Positions 1-9,257 of a DNA stretch of 57,323 nt are shown here, in pieces; position 1 is the first letter of the stretch, and the number at the start of each line of letters is the position of its first letter. This DNA comes from Weissella viridescens (lineage in GTDB: Bacteria > Bacillota > Bacilli > Lactobacillales > Lactobacillaceae). The stretch lies in contig NZ_JQBM01000002.1 in the NCBI RefSeq assembly GCF_001437355.1, positions 240,684-298,006 of the forward strand, in the 5' to 3' direction. Under the pieces are notes generated by a model that was not told the origin of the DNA, did not search any database, and saw only the letters and a list, made by a program, of their open reading frames with translations. A program made the position numbers and the translations under genes.

Positions 1-770
1 ATTGTAAGCTTCAACTTGCTTCTTACCGTTAGCATCAGTAAATTGACGGATACCACGAATGGCCTTACCGTCATTTCCAAGATAGTAGGCTGAAGTATTA
101 CCATCAATCATGTAATACGCATTGCGCATTTGGGTCATGGTTTGGTTATTGTAAGCTTCAATTTGCTTTTTACCATCTGCATCAGTAAATTCGCGAATAC
201 CACGAACGGCCTTACCGTCATTTCCGAAGAAATAAGCAGTCTTGCCACCGTCAAGCATGTAATAGTCATTACGAACTTGCTTGAAAGTATCGTCGTTATA
301 GTACTCGATTTGCTTTTTACCATTAGCGTCGATATAACCACGAAGTCCCTTAACGGCGAAACCATTAGCGTTTAGATAATAAGCTGAATCGCCATTATCA
401 GTTGGGACATAAGTGCTACGCAGCTTGGTCATCGTATCATCATCATAAACTTCGATTAAGCGTTCATTGTTTTGGTTTGTGAATTCACGGACACCACGAA
501 CGGCAAAACCATCATTATTGAAATAGTATGTGGTAGTCGGATCGACACGGTGGTAAGTATTGCGAACCTTGTTAAAACTTGGATCATAATACTCAACACG
601 TTTGATACCATTTGCGGTATAGAAGGTGCGAAGTCCAGTAACGGCATTACCAATTTCGTTAAAGTAATACACACGACCTGTGTCGAAACGCACATAGTCG
701 TTACGAACTTGGCTAAAGTCACGGTTGTAATATTGCTTGTTCTTACCATCGTTATAAATACCACGAACGA
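1..770 (-). repeat. Tandem ~147-153 bp repeats coding YG/glucan-binding modules
   Basis: At least five degenerate copies lie inside the partial gene. The copy boundary at position 1 recurs at 148 and again near 297. The first two copies are the most alike; copies further from the left edge (closer to the N-terminus) are more diverged. Each copy codes for one aromatic, Gly-rich module of about 49-51 residues. The array probably continues beyond the left edge. Confidence 0.75.
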
Positions 771-1407
771 CAAAACCAGCTGTATTGAAACGGTAATACT
801 TACCACCAATTTCGTGTAATCCGGTTAGCGCCTGACCATTTTTGTAGTACTTGTTACCGTCCCAACCATTTTTAAGTTGGGCAGGCTTAACTGACTTACT
901 GACTTGCGTTGTCTTTGAAGTGGTAGTCGCTTCTTTTGGTGTTTGCTTGTTTTGTGAAGCTGCTTCAGAAGTCGCAGTGCTTTGTGATTGTGAAACGGGT
1001 GTTTCAGTTTGCTTTGATTGCGCACTTTGTGATGTTGCTTGCTCAGAAGTCGCCGTGGCACTAGTTTCAGAATTCGCAGTGCTTTGGGCACTAACTGATT
1101 GGCTTGTAGCGGCTTGACTTGTGCTTGATGCACTAGTTTGGTTTGCGTTGTTTTGTGATTCTGTTACGTTTAAGTTGTTTGTAGTTGTGTTTGATGATAT
1201 TGAACTAGTAGCGGCAGCTGAACTTTCCTGCACGCTAGTCGCCTTTGAGGCGACTTGAACAGTTTGAATTTGGTTGTTTTCGGGTGCATTAGATGCAACA
1301 GTATCAGCACTTGCCTGAATACCTGTTACTAATGCGGCTGCACCAACAAGGGCGCTAACCCACATTTTACCGCTTTTATACAATTTAATGTGATTTTTAG
1401 TCTGCAT
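1..1407 (-). CDS. Secreted KxYKxGKxW-signal protein with glucan-binding-type YG repeats (partial, N-terminal 469 codons)
   Basis: The frame is open from an ATG at 1407 to the left window edge, so the C-terminal part is missing. The start follows AAGGAG with 7-nt spacing. Residues 5-16 match the KxYKxGKxW signal motif (KLYKSGKMW), followed by a hydrophobic stretch and a predicted cleavage near residue 36 (QASA-D). Residues about 40-185 are a Ser/Thr/Gln/Ala-rich linker. From about residue 190 there are aromatic repeats of 49-51 residues with GGKYYRF and NGxAVRGIREF cores. These resemble the cell-wall/glucan-binding repeats before the catalytic domain of GH70 glucansucrases and in related hydrolases. 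A glucansucrase is plausible in a dextran-forming lactic acid bacterium, but no catalytic domain is visible, so the enzyme class is inference. Confidence 0.75.
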   Translation of the reverse strand, partial: MQTKNHIKLYKSGKMWVSALVGAAALVTGIQASADTVASNAPENNQIQTVQVASKATSVQESSAAATSSISSNTTTNNLNVTESQNNANQTSASSTSQAATSQSVSAQSTANSETSATATSEQATSQSAQSKQTETPVSQSQSTATSEAASQNKQTPKEATTTSKTTQVSKSVKPAQLKNGWDGNKYYKNGQALTGLHEIGGKYYRFNTAGFVVRGIYNDGKNKQYYNRDFSQVRNDYVRFDTGRVYYFNEIGNAVTGLRTFYTANGIKRVEYYDPSFNKVRNTYHRVDPTTTYYFNNDGFAVRGVREFTNQNNERLIEVYDDDTMTKLRSTYVPTDNGDSAYYLNANGFAVKGLRGYIDANGKKQIEYYNDDTFKQVRNDYYMLDGGKTAYFFGNDGKAVRGIREFTDADGKKQIEAYNNQTMTQMRNAYYMIDGNTSAYYLGNDGKAIRGIRQFTDANGKKQVEAYN

Positions 1408-1506
1408 CTGTTATCTCCTTAATCAATAATCTCATATTAATGGGGAAATAATACATCTGGTTAACAACAAGCTTAATGTTAAAACACATTTTGAAATAAA
1501 ATGTAA

Positions 1507-1531
1507 TAAAAAAGTCCGGGCATCCGGACTT
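1507..1531 (-). terminator. Intrinsic terminator on the minus strand
   Basis: Two 8-nt arms, AAGTCCGG and CCGGACTT, enclose a 4-nt loop. On the minus strand the hairpin is followed by a run of six T. It lies about 135 nt downstream of the 98-aa membrane protein gene and upstream of the repeat protein gene, so it should separate the two transcripts. The rest of 1408-1666 is AT-rich; I see no further gene in it. Confidence 0.75.
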
Positions 1532-1666
1532 AAAGTTAGCTAAAAACGTGTTTTGACAGTCTTTTGACGTTAATTCAAGTGGAAATTACGTTTCTTGCAC
1601 TGTAATATTTCTGCCATATATTTAATTAAATATGAATAAAGTATATTTTTTTAAGTGAGACGATGC

Positions 1667-1963
1667 CTAAATTTGGGTATCCCGTGGTTCAGCGGTAAAG
1701 GTATCAAGTAGTGACCAGAACGCAACCACAACGAAAATGATGACAAAATGCCAAAAGACAGTCTGTAGGGCGTTATTATACACATTTGTATATGTATTGA
1801 TGAAATGATGTGTGAAAATTATTGCTAATAACTCTTCAATCCCAATAATTAAGGCCGTTAAAGCTGAAGCAGCAGCTAAAACAGTTCCAACGAGTAAAAT
1901 CGCTGAGGCAATGTGTTCTAGAATCCAAGCAATGCTCCAAGGTTTAGAATCAACAAGTTTCAT
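1667..1963 (-). CDS. Small hypothetical membrane protein (98 aa)
   Basis: I chose the ATG at 1963 because AAAGGAG lies 7 nt upstream; the longer upstream start at 2026 has no such site. The product begins with a short polar segment (MKLVDSKPW). It has two or three hydrophobic segments, at about residues 15-45 and 70-90, with a short polar C-terminus. I do not recognise the family with certainty. It is transcribed divergently from uvrA and ends before a minus-strand terminator at 1507-1531, so it is probably monocistronic. Function unknown. Confidence 0.6.
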   Translation of the reverse strand: MKLVDSKPWSIAWILEHIASAILLVGTVLAAASALTALIIGIEELLAIIFTHHFINTYTNVYNNALQTVFWHFVIIFVVVAFWSLLDTFTAEPRDTQI

Positions 1964-2149
1964 GTTGGATCTCCTTTTGCGTGATATAAATATCATTATA
2001 AGATGCTTTCCTGTAAAATGGCACATAAATATGGTAGCTAAAGATAAATTTATATAATCGCACTATAAAATTAGGTTATAACTAACATTTATGATTAAAT
2101 AACTGTATAATAGTAAGATAATATTAAGCGTTAGAAAGTGAGATCCACT

Positions 2150-5005
2150 ATGGCACATGATTGGATAACTATCCGGGGCGCTCGCGCCCACAATTTAAAG
2201 AATGTTGATGTTGATATTCCGCGTGACAAATTTGTGGTGATTACAGGTTTATCTGGTTCTGGGAAAAGTTCTTTGGCATTTGATACGCTCTATGCTGAAG
2301 GACAACGTCGTTATGTTGAAAGTTTGTCAGCGTACGCACGTCAATTTCTAGGACAAATGGACAAACCTGATGTTGATTCGATTGATGGCTTAAGTCCAGC
2401 CATCTCAATTGATCAAAAGACCACCTCTAAGAATCCCCGCTCAACAGTGGGGACTGTAACCGAAATTAATGATTATTATCGTCTGTTGTACGCTCGTGTG
2501 GGACAGCCTGATCCAGATAAAGATGGCATTATTGTCGAAACATCCATTGATCAGATGCTCAATGATTTGGAACAAAGATTAGAACCAGGCGCACGTCTCC
2601 AAATTTTGGCGCCAATTGTACAACACAAGCGTGGATCACATGCTACGGCTATTGAACGGATTAAGCGCGAAGGTTTTGTGCGTATGATGATTGATGGTGA
2701 GATGCATGAAGTGACCGATGATATTCAGTTAGATAAGAACAAATATCATGATGTAGCCATCGTTGTAGATCGCGTAATTTTGAAACCTGAATCTCATGCT
2801 CGATTGTATGAAGCTTTTGAATCTGCACTCCGTATGGCAGATGGATTGGTCACTGTTGATGTGATTAAGGGTGAACAGTATACGTACTCTGACCATTACA
2901 CTGGTGCACTGAAAAAGTATGCCGTTGGTAAATTGGAACCGCAGTTGTTTTCATTTAATGCTCCGGATGGCGCCTGTGAAGTCTGTGGCGGTTTGGGGAT
3001 TACTTTGGAAGTGGACCCTGATTTAGTTGTTCCAGACCCCAGTCTAACTTTGGCGGAAGGGGCAATTGCCGCATGGAACCCAATTTCATCAAAGTATTAT
3101 CCTGAATTATTACGTCAGTTCGCAGAACAAAATAATATTCCAATGGATGTTCCTTTTGAAAAAATGAAGGAATCTGACAAGCAACAAGTCTTGTATGGTT
3201 CAGACAAACCTTTCCACTTCCACTACGAAAATGATTTTGGTGGGGTTCGGGATGTTGATACTGATTTTGAAGGGGTAATTACAAATATCAGTCGTCGTTA
3301 CAAGGAATCATCCTCTGACTTTACCCGTGAACAAATGCGTAGTTACATGAACGAATTAACATGTACAACGTGTCATGGTTATCGATTAAATGATGCGGCT
3401 TTGTCAGTTAAAATCAATGGACATCATATTGGTGAAGTTTCAGAATGGCCAGTTGATGAAGAATTGGCCTTCTTTAAAGATGTTAGCTTTGATGAACAGG
3501 ATGAACAAATTGCGCGTCCCATTATCAAGGAAATCACTGATCGACTAAGCTTCTTGACGAATGTCGGACTAGATTACTTAACACTTTCACGGGCCGCACG
3601 TACGTTATCTGGTGGGGAAGCCCAGCGAATTCGCTTGGCCACGCAAATTGGATCAAATCTATCAGGGGTCATGTATGTTCTTGATGAACCCTCGATTGGA
3701 TTGCACCAACGGGACAATGATCGTTTAATTACATCATTAAAGGCGATGCGTGACTTAGGGAATACCTTGATAGTGGTAGAACACGATGAAGATACAATGT
3801 TAGCAGCGGATTATATTGTAGACGTTGGACCTGGTGCCGGATCGCATGGTGGTAAAATTATGGCGGTGGGGACACCAGCTGAAATTGAAGCGAATCCCAA
3901 CTCATTGACAGGGCAATACTTGGCAGGGAAGAAGTTTATCCCAGTTCCAAAAACACGTCGTAAGGGCAATGGTGAAAAAATTACGCTTAAAGGTGCCAAG
4001 GAAAACAACTTGAAGAACGTGAAGGTTGATTTCCCCTTGGGGAAGTTCGTCGCCGTCACGGGTGTTTCAGGATCAGGGAAATCGACTTTGGTAAACACGG
4101 TGCTCAAGCGTGCTTTGAAAGCTGAATTGAACCATAATTCTGAAAAGCCAGGTAAGTTTAAGTCCATTGAAGGGGTTGACCAAATCGACAAGATTGTTGA
4201 TATTGATCAAAGTCCGATTGGTCGGACACCACGCTCTAATCCGGCCACTTATACCGGGGTTTTTGATGATATTCGAAATCTGTTTGCCCAAACCAATGAA
4301 GCAAAACTCCGTGGTTATGCCAAGGGTCGTTTTTCATTCAATACCAAGGGTGGTCGATGTGAAGCATGTAAGGGTGATGGTGTCATTAAGATTGAAATGA
4401 ACTTCTTACCTGACGTGTATGTGACTTGTGAAGTCTGTCATGGAACGCGCTATAATTCCGAAACATTGGAAGTGAAGTACCGCGATTTGACGATTGCAGA
4501 TGTCTTGGATTTGACGGCAGAACAAGCAGTTGAATTCTTTGCACCGATTCCAAAGATTCGTCGCAAGTTGCAGACCATTGTGGATGTTGGGCTTGGCTAT
4601 GTGAAGCTTGGACAATCTGCGACAACCTTATCAGGTGGGGAAGCCCAGAGAATGAAGTTGGCTTCAGAGTTACAACGCCGGTCAACTGGTAAAACTTTCT
4701 ACATCCTAGATGAGCCAACAACTGGACTTCATACAGATGATATCGCACGTTTATTGGAAGTCCTTAATCGTCTGGTTGATGGTGGTAATACGGTCTTAGT
4801 CATTGAACATAACTTGGATGTGGTCAAGACAGCTGATTGGGTGATTGATATGGGACCTGAAGGTGGTGCTGGTGGTGGACAAATTGTTGCTACAGGTACA
4901 CCGGAGAAAATTGCCAAGGCCACTGACTCGTATACGGGGCAATACCTGGCGCCAATTATGGAACGAGATAAAGAACGCGAACGCTTGGCAGACGCTGCGA
5001 AATAG
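2150..5005 (+). CDS. uvrA: Excinuclease ABC subunit UvrA
   Basis: This 951-residue ABC-type ATPase is the damage-recognition subunit of nucleotide excision repair, and works with UvrB in the cytoplasm. It has two nucleotide-binding halves: Walker A GLSGSGKS at residues 33-40 and GVSGSGKS near 638-645. Two LSGGEAQR ABC signatures are present. CxxC pairs (CEVCGG, CTTCHG, CEACKG, CEVCHG) form the zinc-binding modules. The length is typical. The ATG at 2150 follows a GAAAGTGAG ribosome site; an in-frame GTG at 2138 overlaps that site and is less likely. A TATAAT at 2106-2111 may be its -10. uvrB is not in the window, although the two are often adjacent. Confidence 0.97.
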   Translation: MAHDWITIRGARAHNLKNVDVDIPRDKFVVITGLSGSGKSSLAFDTLYAEGQRRYVESLSAYARQFLGQMDKPDVDSIDGLSPAISIDQKTTSKNPRSTVGTVTEINDYYRLLYARVGQPDPDKDGIIVETSIDQMLNDLEQRLEPGARLQILAPIVQHKRGSHATAIERIKREGFVRMMIDGEMHEVTDDIQLDKNKYHDVAIVVDRVILKPESHARLYEAFESALRMADGLVTVDVIKGEQYTYSDHYTGALKKYAVGKLEPQLFSFNAPDGACEVCGGLGITLEVDPDLVVPDPSLTLAEGAIAAWNPISSKYYPELLRQFAEQNNIPMDVPFEKMKESDKQQVLYGSDKPFHFHYENDFGGVRDVDTDFEGVITNISRRYKESSSDFTREQMRSYMNELTCTTCHGYRLNDAALSVKINGHHIGEVSEWPVDEELAFFKDVSFDEQDEQIARPIIKEITDRLSFLTNVGLDYLTLSRAARTLSGGEAQRIRLATQIGSNLSGVMYVLDEPSIGLHQRDNDRLITSLKAMRDLGNTLIVVEHDEDTMLAADYIVDVGPGAGSHGGKIMAVGTPAEIEANPNSLTGQYLAGKKFIPVPKTRRKGNGEKITLKGAKENNLKNVKVDFPLGKFVAVTGVSGSGKSTLVNTVLKRALKAELNHNSEKPGKFKSIEGVDQIDKIVDIDQSPIGRTPRSNPATYTGVFDDIRNLFAQTNEAKLRGYAKGRFSFNTKGGRCEACKGDGVIKIEMNFLPDVYVTCEVCHGTRYNSETLEVKYRDLTIADVLDLTAEQAVEFFAPIPKIRRKLQTIVDVGLGYVKLGQSATTLSGGEAQRMKLASELQRRSTGKTFYILDEPTTGLHTDDIARLLEVLNRLVDGGNTVLVIEHNLDVVKTADWVIDMGPEGGAGGGQIVATGTPEKIAKATDSYTGQYLAPIMERDKERERLADAAK

Positions 5006-5045
5006 TGTATACTTACTTTTAGTTAATAAAAAGGAGGACGGAACT

Positions 5046-5165
5046 ATGGCTGAACGTTTAGATCAAGCTTCTGCACGTCGTAAGATGAAGAGTCCAAATA
5101 TTAAAACACGTAAGCGGGCTTTGAAGGCATTACACGATGCTGCCGCACAATCTGCAAAGAAGTAA
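5046..5165 (+). CDS. Small basic protein, 39 aa (possible 'metal homeostasis' family)
   Basis: The ATG at 5046 follows a strong AAAGGAGG site and the gene ends at a clear terminator, which supports real translation. The product is 39 residues, highly basic and without membrane segments. It has an ARRKMKSPN core and a KTRKRALKAL stretch. Similar short proteins in lactobacilli are, from memory, annotated as putative metal homeostasis proteins; that name is tentative and no metal-binding motif is visible. It sits 40 nt after uvrA and may be co-transcribed with it. Confidence 0.6.
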   Translation: MAERLDQASARRKMKSPNIKTRKRALKALHDAAAQSAKK

Positions 5166-5176
5166 ATTTAAAGTAA

Positions 5177-5208
5177 GAGCAACCTACTTGAGTAGATTGC
5201 TCTTTTTT
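5177..5208 (+). terminator. Intrinsic terminator after the 39-aa gene
   Basis: GAGCAA and TTGCTC arms extend inward by CTAC/GTAG with one mismatch. A TTGA loop and a run of six T follow. It closes the uvrA transcript before the rapZ promoter. Confidence 0.85.
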
Positions 5209-5248
5209 AATAAACTTAGGCCGGATTGGTCTATATTAATTATATCAA

Positions 5249-5257
5249 TGGTATAAT
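5249..5257 (+). promoter_or_regulatory. Extended -10 promoter of the rapZ-yvcK-whiA operon
   Basis: TGGTATAAT is a perfect -10 hexamer with the TGn extension. No good -35 hexamer sits at 17 nt, which fits an extended -10 promoter. The AAAGGAG and ATG of rapZ follow about 25 nt downstream. Confidence 0.6.
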
Positions 5258-5283
5258 GCCAATAGAGTTGAAAGGAGTTTGTT

Positions 5284-6174
5284 ATGGCTAAAAAAGAATT
5301 AGTAATTGTTACCGGGATGAGTGGTGCCGGTAAAACAGTTGCGATGAAAGCTTTTGAAGATTTAGGTTATTTTACAGCCCAGAATCTACCAGCTAACTTG
5401 CTACCGCAAGTCTGGCAAATGATTTCCAATGAACCAAACATTGAACGCGCAGCGATTATGATTGATACTCGTTCGCGCCAGTTCTTTGAGGATTTGGGTG
5501 AAGAACTATTTGAAATGAGTCAAGATAACCACGACGATTATAATCTACGCGTCTTGTTTCTTGATGCAGATGATAAAGAGTTAGTGGCCCGTTATAAAGA
5601 GACACGCCGCCAGCACCCACTTGCTGGTGATAAAGGGACCTTAGCTGGCCTTGAAGTCGAACGTAAGTTGATGGCCGACGTACGTAATATTGCGACGGAT
5701 GTGATTGATACCAGTCAATTGGATGCTAAAGGTTTGCGCCAAGTTATTGTAACGAAGTTTGGATCAGAACGTGACCATCAGACGGCGTTTAGTGTCCAAG
5801 TGATGAGCTTTGGTTTTAAATATGGGTTACCAGCTGACGCAGACATAGTTGAAGATGTGCGCTTTTTGACAAATCCATATTATCAACCTGAATTACGAGA
5901 ACAAACCGGTCTAAATCAACCTGTATGGGATTACGTTTGGAACGATCCAGATGCTGAAAAGATGTACCAAATGGACTATGAACGTTTCAAATGGCTTTTA
6001 CCTCGCTATAAAGCGGAAGGTAAGTCATCGTTAACGATTGCTTATGGTTGTACCGGTGGTCAACATCGTTCAGTGGCGTTTGCTCATCGTTTAGCACAAG
6101 ATCTTTCTAAGGATTGGGTGGTTAATGAGAACCATCGTGATAAGGATCGACGAAAGGCAGGCTATGCACAATGA
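5284..6174 (+). CDS. rapZ: RNase adapter/nucleotide-binding protein RapZ (YvcJ)
   Basis: This 296-residue protein has a P-loop GMSGAGKT at residues 11-18. It has the conserved C-terminal RapZ domain with FKYGLP, NPYY and a GCTGGQHRSV motif near the end. In Gram-negatives RapZ guides RNase E to GlmZ. In Firmicutes the YvcJ protein hydrolyses ATP/GTP and its role is less clear. The start follows AAAGGAG. Its stop overlaps the start of yvcK by ATGA, so the two are translationally coupled in the conserved rapZ-yvcK-whiA order. Confidence 0.95.
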   Translation: MAKKELVIVTGMSGAGKTVAMKAFEDLGYFTAQNLPANLLPQVWQMISNEPNIERAAIMIDTRSRQFFEDLGEELFEMSQDNHDDYNLRVLFLDADDKELVARYKETRRQHPLAGDKGTLAGLEVERKLMADVRNIATDVIDTSQLDAKGLRQVIVTKFGSERDHQTAFSVQVMSFGFKYGLPADADIVEDVRFLTNPYYQPELREQTGLNQPVWDYVWNDPDAEKMYQMDYERFKWLLPRYKAEGKSSLTIAYGCTGGQHRSVAFAHRLAQDLSKDWVVNENHRDKDRRKAGYAQ

Positions 6175-7178
6175 CGTCTGAAATTAAAGTCGAAACAAAG
6201 CCTAAGATAGTCGTTATTGGTGGAGGGTCTGGTCAACCACTCATCTTGAAAGGGCTTAAGCAATATGATGCTGAATTAACAGCCGTTATTACCGTTACTG
6301 ATGATGGTGGCTCATCTGGAACCTTGCGGGACTATTTGGATATTATTCCGCCTGGTGATGTCCGAAATGTCATGGCTGTTATGTCAAATGTATCACCAGA
6401 ATTTATTGATGTGTTCCAGTATCGATTCAAAAAAGAAGATGAGATGCTGGCTGGACATGCTTTAGGAAATTTGGTGATTGCAGCGATGGCCGAGAAAGAA
6501 AACGACATTTTTCGTGGTGTGCAGATTTTGTCGCATTTAATGAACGTTGATGGGCATATTTATCCGGTGGCGAATGAGCCATTGGTGCTCCATGCTAAGT
6601 TTAAAGATGGCACAGAACTTTCAGGTGAAGCTGAAATTACGGCTGCACATAAAGTCATTGATCATATTTGGGTAACACCGCAAGACGATTCAAGTAGAAG
6701 AGTTGCGCAAGCCCCGAGTGAGGTGATTAATGCAATCTTGAATGCTGATGAAATTGTCTTAGGACCAGGTAGTTTGTATACGAGTGTCTTACCAAATTTG
6801 GTCGTAGACAATGTGCGTGAGGCCTTGAAGTTAACGCCGGCCAAAATCATTTACATTGCCAACATTATGACGCAAAAGGGTGAAACTGATGGTTACAGTG
6901 AGGCAGATCATGTTCGTGCCATTAATGATCATATTGGCAGTCAAATTGTCGATGCGGTCATTATGAACACGGGTGAGGTGCCTGACAATTATATTGACTG
7001 GCAAAAGTGGAACGAGGTCTCGACACAGGTAGCTTCAGCACCAGAAGAAGTTCGTAAAGAAGGGGCTGTGCCAATTACGGGAGACCTGTTAGAATTACGT
7101 GATGACGGTGCGTTCCATGATGGGGATGCAGTTGCCAAGCTAATTATGCAAATTGCGACTGGTCCCGACGAAAAGTAA
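6171..7178 (+). CDS. yvcK: Gluconeogenesis factor YvcK (CofD-like protein)
   Basis: This 335-residue CofD-like protein has a nucleotide-sugar binding N-terminus (VVIGGGSGQP at about residues 14-23) and the TDDGGSSG and PPGDVRN motifs of the family. In Bacillus it binds UDP-sugars and is needed for growth on gluconeogenic carbon sources and for cell-wall homeostasis. The glycine loop reads GGGSGQ where GGGTGL is commoner. It overlaps rapZ by 4 nt and ends 18 nt before whiA. Confidence 0.93.
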   Translation: MTSEIKVETKPKIVVIGGGSGQPLILKGLKQYDAELTAVITVTDDGGSSGTLRDYLDIIPPGDVRNVMAVMSNVSPEFIDVFQYRFKKEDEMLAGHALGNLVIAAMAEKENDIFRGVQILSHLMNVDGHIYPVANEPLVLHAKFKDGTELSGEAEITAAHKVIDHIWVTPQDDSSRRVAQAPSEVINAILNADEIVLGPGSLYTSVLPNLVVDNVREALKLTPAKIIYIANIMTQKGETDGYSEADHVRAINDHIGSQIVDAVIMNTGEVPDNYIDWQKWNEVSTQVASAPEEVRKEGAVPITGDLLELRDDGAFHDGDAVAKLIMQIATGPDEK

Positions 7179-7196
7179 AATAAGGAGGATGCCAAA

Positions 7197-8159
7197 GTGT
7201 CCTTTGCAAGTGATGTAAAAAAAGAGCTAACAATGCTCGAAGTGAACAATCCGGACAATGCGAAAGCGGAATTAGCGGCCTTACTACGGATGAATGGTTC
7301 CTTGGGACTTAGTAATATGCACTTTACGTTGAACGTACAGACCGAAAATGCGGCGATTGCACGACGGATTCTGAGTTTGCTACAAAAGTTCTACCATTTG
7401 CCTGCTGAAATTTCTGTACGACGACAGATGAAATTGAATAAAAACAATCTATATGTCGTCCGTATTGTCCAAGGTGTAGATGATTTATTGGAAGATTTGC
7501 ACATTCTGGATAATTTTGAAATGCGACCTACGCCACCTGATGATTGGTTAGAGCCTGAGGGGATGGCACGTTCGTATCTACGGGGAGCCTTCCTTGCAGC
7601 TGGGTCAGTTAATAATCCCGAAACGAGCCGTTACCATTTAGAAATTTACTCGCTGTATGAAGAGCAAGCCCAACAGCTGTGCGATTTAATGAATCGTTTC
7701 GATTTAAACGCCAAGGTTGTCGATCGCCGTTCTGGCTTCATTGTTTATCAAAAAGAAGCCGAGAAGATTGCGGATATGTTGAATATTATGGGCGCGACAA
7801 ATGCCATGTTGAAGATGGAAGATGTGCGCATCATGCGCGACATGCGAAATTCAGTGAATCGACTAGTCAACGCAGAAAATGCGAACTTAGATAAGACGGT
7901 GAATGCCAGTCAAAAGCAAATCGATGATATTGAATTTTTAGATCAAGAAATTGGGTTGCATCGGTTGCCAGATAAGTTGCGTGAAATGGCGCAAGTACGT
8001 TTGGAACATCGAGAAGAACCAATGTCGGCTTTGGGGGAGTATATGCCTTCGGGTCCTATTTCTAAATCAGGTGTGAACCATCGGTTACGTAAGCTAACGA
8101 AAATTGCGGATGATTTACGGGAAACTGGAAAATTACCGAAAGATATTCGTCAAAACTAA
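7197..8159 (+). CDS. whiA: Sporulation/division regulator WhiA
   Basis: This 320-residue WhiA protein has an N-terminal LAGLIDADG-like half and a C-terminal helix-turn-helix region ([16 protein letters not shown]). The start is GTG at 7197, supported by TAAGGAGG just upstream and by the family N-terminus [10 protein letters not shown]. In Gram-positives WhiA affects cell division and chromosome segregation. The gene is third in the rapZ-yvcK-whiA operon. The clpP promoter begins only 7 nt after its stop. Confidence 0.95.
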   Translation: MSFASDVKKELTMLEVNNPDNAKAELAALLRMNGSLGLSNMHFTLNVQTENAAIARRILSLLQKFYHLPAEISVRRQMKLNKNNLYVVRIVQGVDDLLEDLHILDNFEMRPTPPDDWLEPEGMARSYLRGAFLAAGSVNNPETSRYHLEIYSLYEEQAQQLCDLMNRFDLNAKVVDRRSGFIVYQKEAEKIADMLNIMGATNAMLKMEDVRIMRDMRNSVNRLVNAENANLDKTVNASQKQIDDIEFLDQEIGLHRLPDKLREMAQVRLEHREEPMSALGEYMPSGPISKSGVNHRLRKLTKIADDLRETGKLPKDIRQN

Positions 8160-8165
8160 AAACAA

Positions 8166-8194
8166 TTTGACCTTTACTGACCAAGTGTTAAAAT
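8166..8194 (+). promoter_or_regulatory. clpP promoter overlapped by a CtsR-type operator
   Basis: The -35 is TTGACC (8167-8172), the spacer 16 nt, and the -10 TAAAAT (8189-8194) with a TGn extension. Two heptads, TTTGACC (8166-8172) and ACTGACC (8176-8182), are separated by three nucleotides. This is the direct-repeat arrangement of the CtsR box read on the opposite strand. The first heptad covers the -35, as expected for repression of clpP by CtsR. Confidence 0.75.
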
Positions 8195-8232
8195 GGTTAG
8201 ATAAGTTTCAATATATGATTGGAGGAATGAAC

Positions 8233-8838
8233 ATGTTACCAGTTCCATATGTTATTGAACAATCATCACAGGGTGAGCGTTCATATGATATCTTTTCACG
8301 TTTGTTGAAAGACCGTATTATCATGGTTACGGGTGAAATCAACTCGCAGATGTCAACAACTATTATTGCGCAATTACTATTCTTGGATGCGCAAGATCCT
8401 GACAAAGATGTCTATATGTACATCAACTCACCAGGTGGGGAAGTTAATGCCGGAATGGCCATCTATGATACGATGAACTTCATCCATCCGGAAGTGCAAA
8501 CAATTGTCGTTGGTTTGGCTGCTTCAATGGCGTCAGTCCTAGCTTCTTCAGGAGCCAAGGGTAAGCGCTTCATGTTGCCAAACTCACAGTTCATGATTCA
8601 CCAACCATCTGGTGGTGCGCAAGGACAACAAACGGAAATTGAAATTGCCGCTAAGGAAATTTTGAAGACACGTACAAAGCTTAACCATATTTTGGCTGAC
8701 AATACTGGTCAACCATTTGAAAAGGTTGAGAATGATACGGAACGTGATCACTGGTTAGATGCTGAAGAGTCTTTGGCTTACGGACTAGTTGACAGCGTTA
8801 TCACAACTAATGATGAAAAGAACGATAAGACGAAGTAA
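8233..8838 (+). CDS. clpP: ATP-dependent Clp protease proteolytic subunit ClpP
   Basis: The 201-residue serine protease has the canonical triad Ser98 (GLAASMAS), His123 (MIHQPSGG) and Asp172. I start it at ATG 8233, which lies 7 nt after GGAGG and gives the family N-terminus [10 protein letters not shown]; another ATG at 8227 is too close to the site. ClpP forms the tetradecameric chamber that degrades substrates fed by Clp ATPases. It has its own promoter with a CtsR box and its own terminator, so it is heat/stress controlled separately from whiA. Confidence 0.98.
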   Translation: MLPVPYVIEQSSQGERSYDIFSRLLKDRIIMVTGEINSQMSTTIIAQLLFLDAQDPDKDVYMYINSPGGEVNAGMAIYDTMNFIHPEVQTIVVGLAASMASVLASSGAKGKRFMLPNSQFMIHQPSGGAQGQQTEIEIAAKEILKTRTKLNHILADNTGQPFEKVENDTERDHWLDAEESLAYGLVDSVITTNDEKNDKTK

Positions 8839-8846
8839 TTAAAAAA

Positions 8847-8874
8847 AGAGTCACCAATTGGTGACTCTTTTTTT
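8847..8874. terminator. Bidirectional terminator after clpP
   Basis: Perfect 11-bp arms AGAGTCACCAA/TTGGTGACTCT are flanked by an A-run and a T-run. It can end clpP and also transcripts of the minus-strand 61-aa gene. The following stretch, 8875-9062, holds no ORF. It has a weak nested inverted repeat (CGACT/AGTCG enclosing TGTA/TACA, about 8940-8975) of unknown meaning. Confidence 0.85.
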
Positions 8875-9062
8875 ATGCGAATGGTATTGAAAATATTCAA
8901 AATGACTGGTGAGTTTGGCTGTTTTTTCAAAATAAAAAAGCGACTTAATGTATGGATTAGTACACAAACAGTCGTCTGCCAGGAGATTGGCTAAATATTT
9001 ACATATTATATGATGTAATTTATGGTAAAATAAAACGGTTACAATAATAAAATTCTAATGTA

Positions 9063-9248
9063 TTAATGCATGTTGAAAAGTGGATAAATAATCCCAACTA
9101 AAACAACAATTGCGAGTAGAATCGCGATTGTCGCCTGAAGATAACGGCCTTTATTCCTCTCTTTCGTTACCCGGGGTTTATCTGTGTTTTCATTGCGGAG
9201 ACGCTTTTCAATATCTTGATCTAATAATGGTTCTTTTTCTTTATTCAT
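9063..9248 (-). CDS. Small single-pass membrane protein (61 aa), divergent from secA2
   Basis: I use the ATG at 9248 (MNKEKEPLLD). An ATG further upstream lies inside the promoter spacer and lacks a ribosome site. Residues 1-37 are charged and hydrophilic; residues about 38-57 form one hydrophobic helix, with a short tail. No Shine-Dalgarno is visible, and the predicted transcript start leaves a leader of only a few nucleotides. The size and topology resemble small SecE/SecG-like or Asp4/Asp5-like subunits, and it sits next to secA2. I see no diagnostic SecE motif, so any role in accessory secretion is inference. Confidence 0.55.
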   Translation of the reverse strand: MNKEKEPLLDQDIEKRLRNENTDKPRVTKERNKGRYLQATIAILLAIVVLVGIIYPLFNMH

Positions 9249-9257
9249 AATACATCT

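Noticed and set aside
472..819. Plus-strand ORFs of 81-115 aa within the first 1.2 kb
   Set aside because: They are antisense to the repeat protein frame, share its repeat period, have no ribosome sites and code for low-complexity sequence.
2138..2140. GTG start of uvrA
   Set aside because: It overlaps the ribosome binding sequence of the better-placed ATG at 2150.
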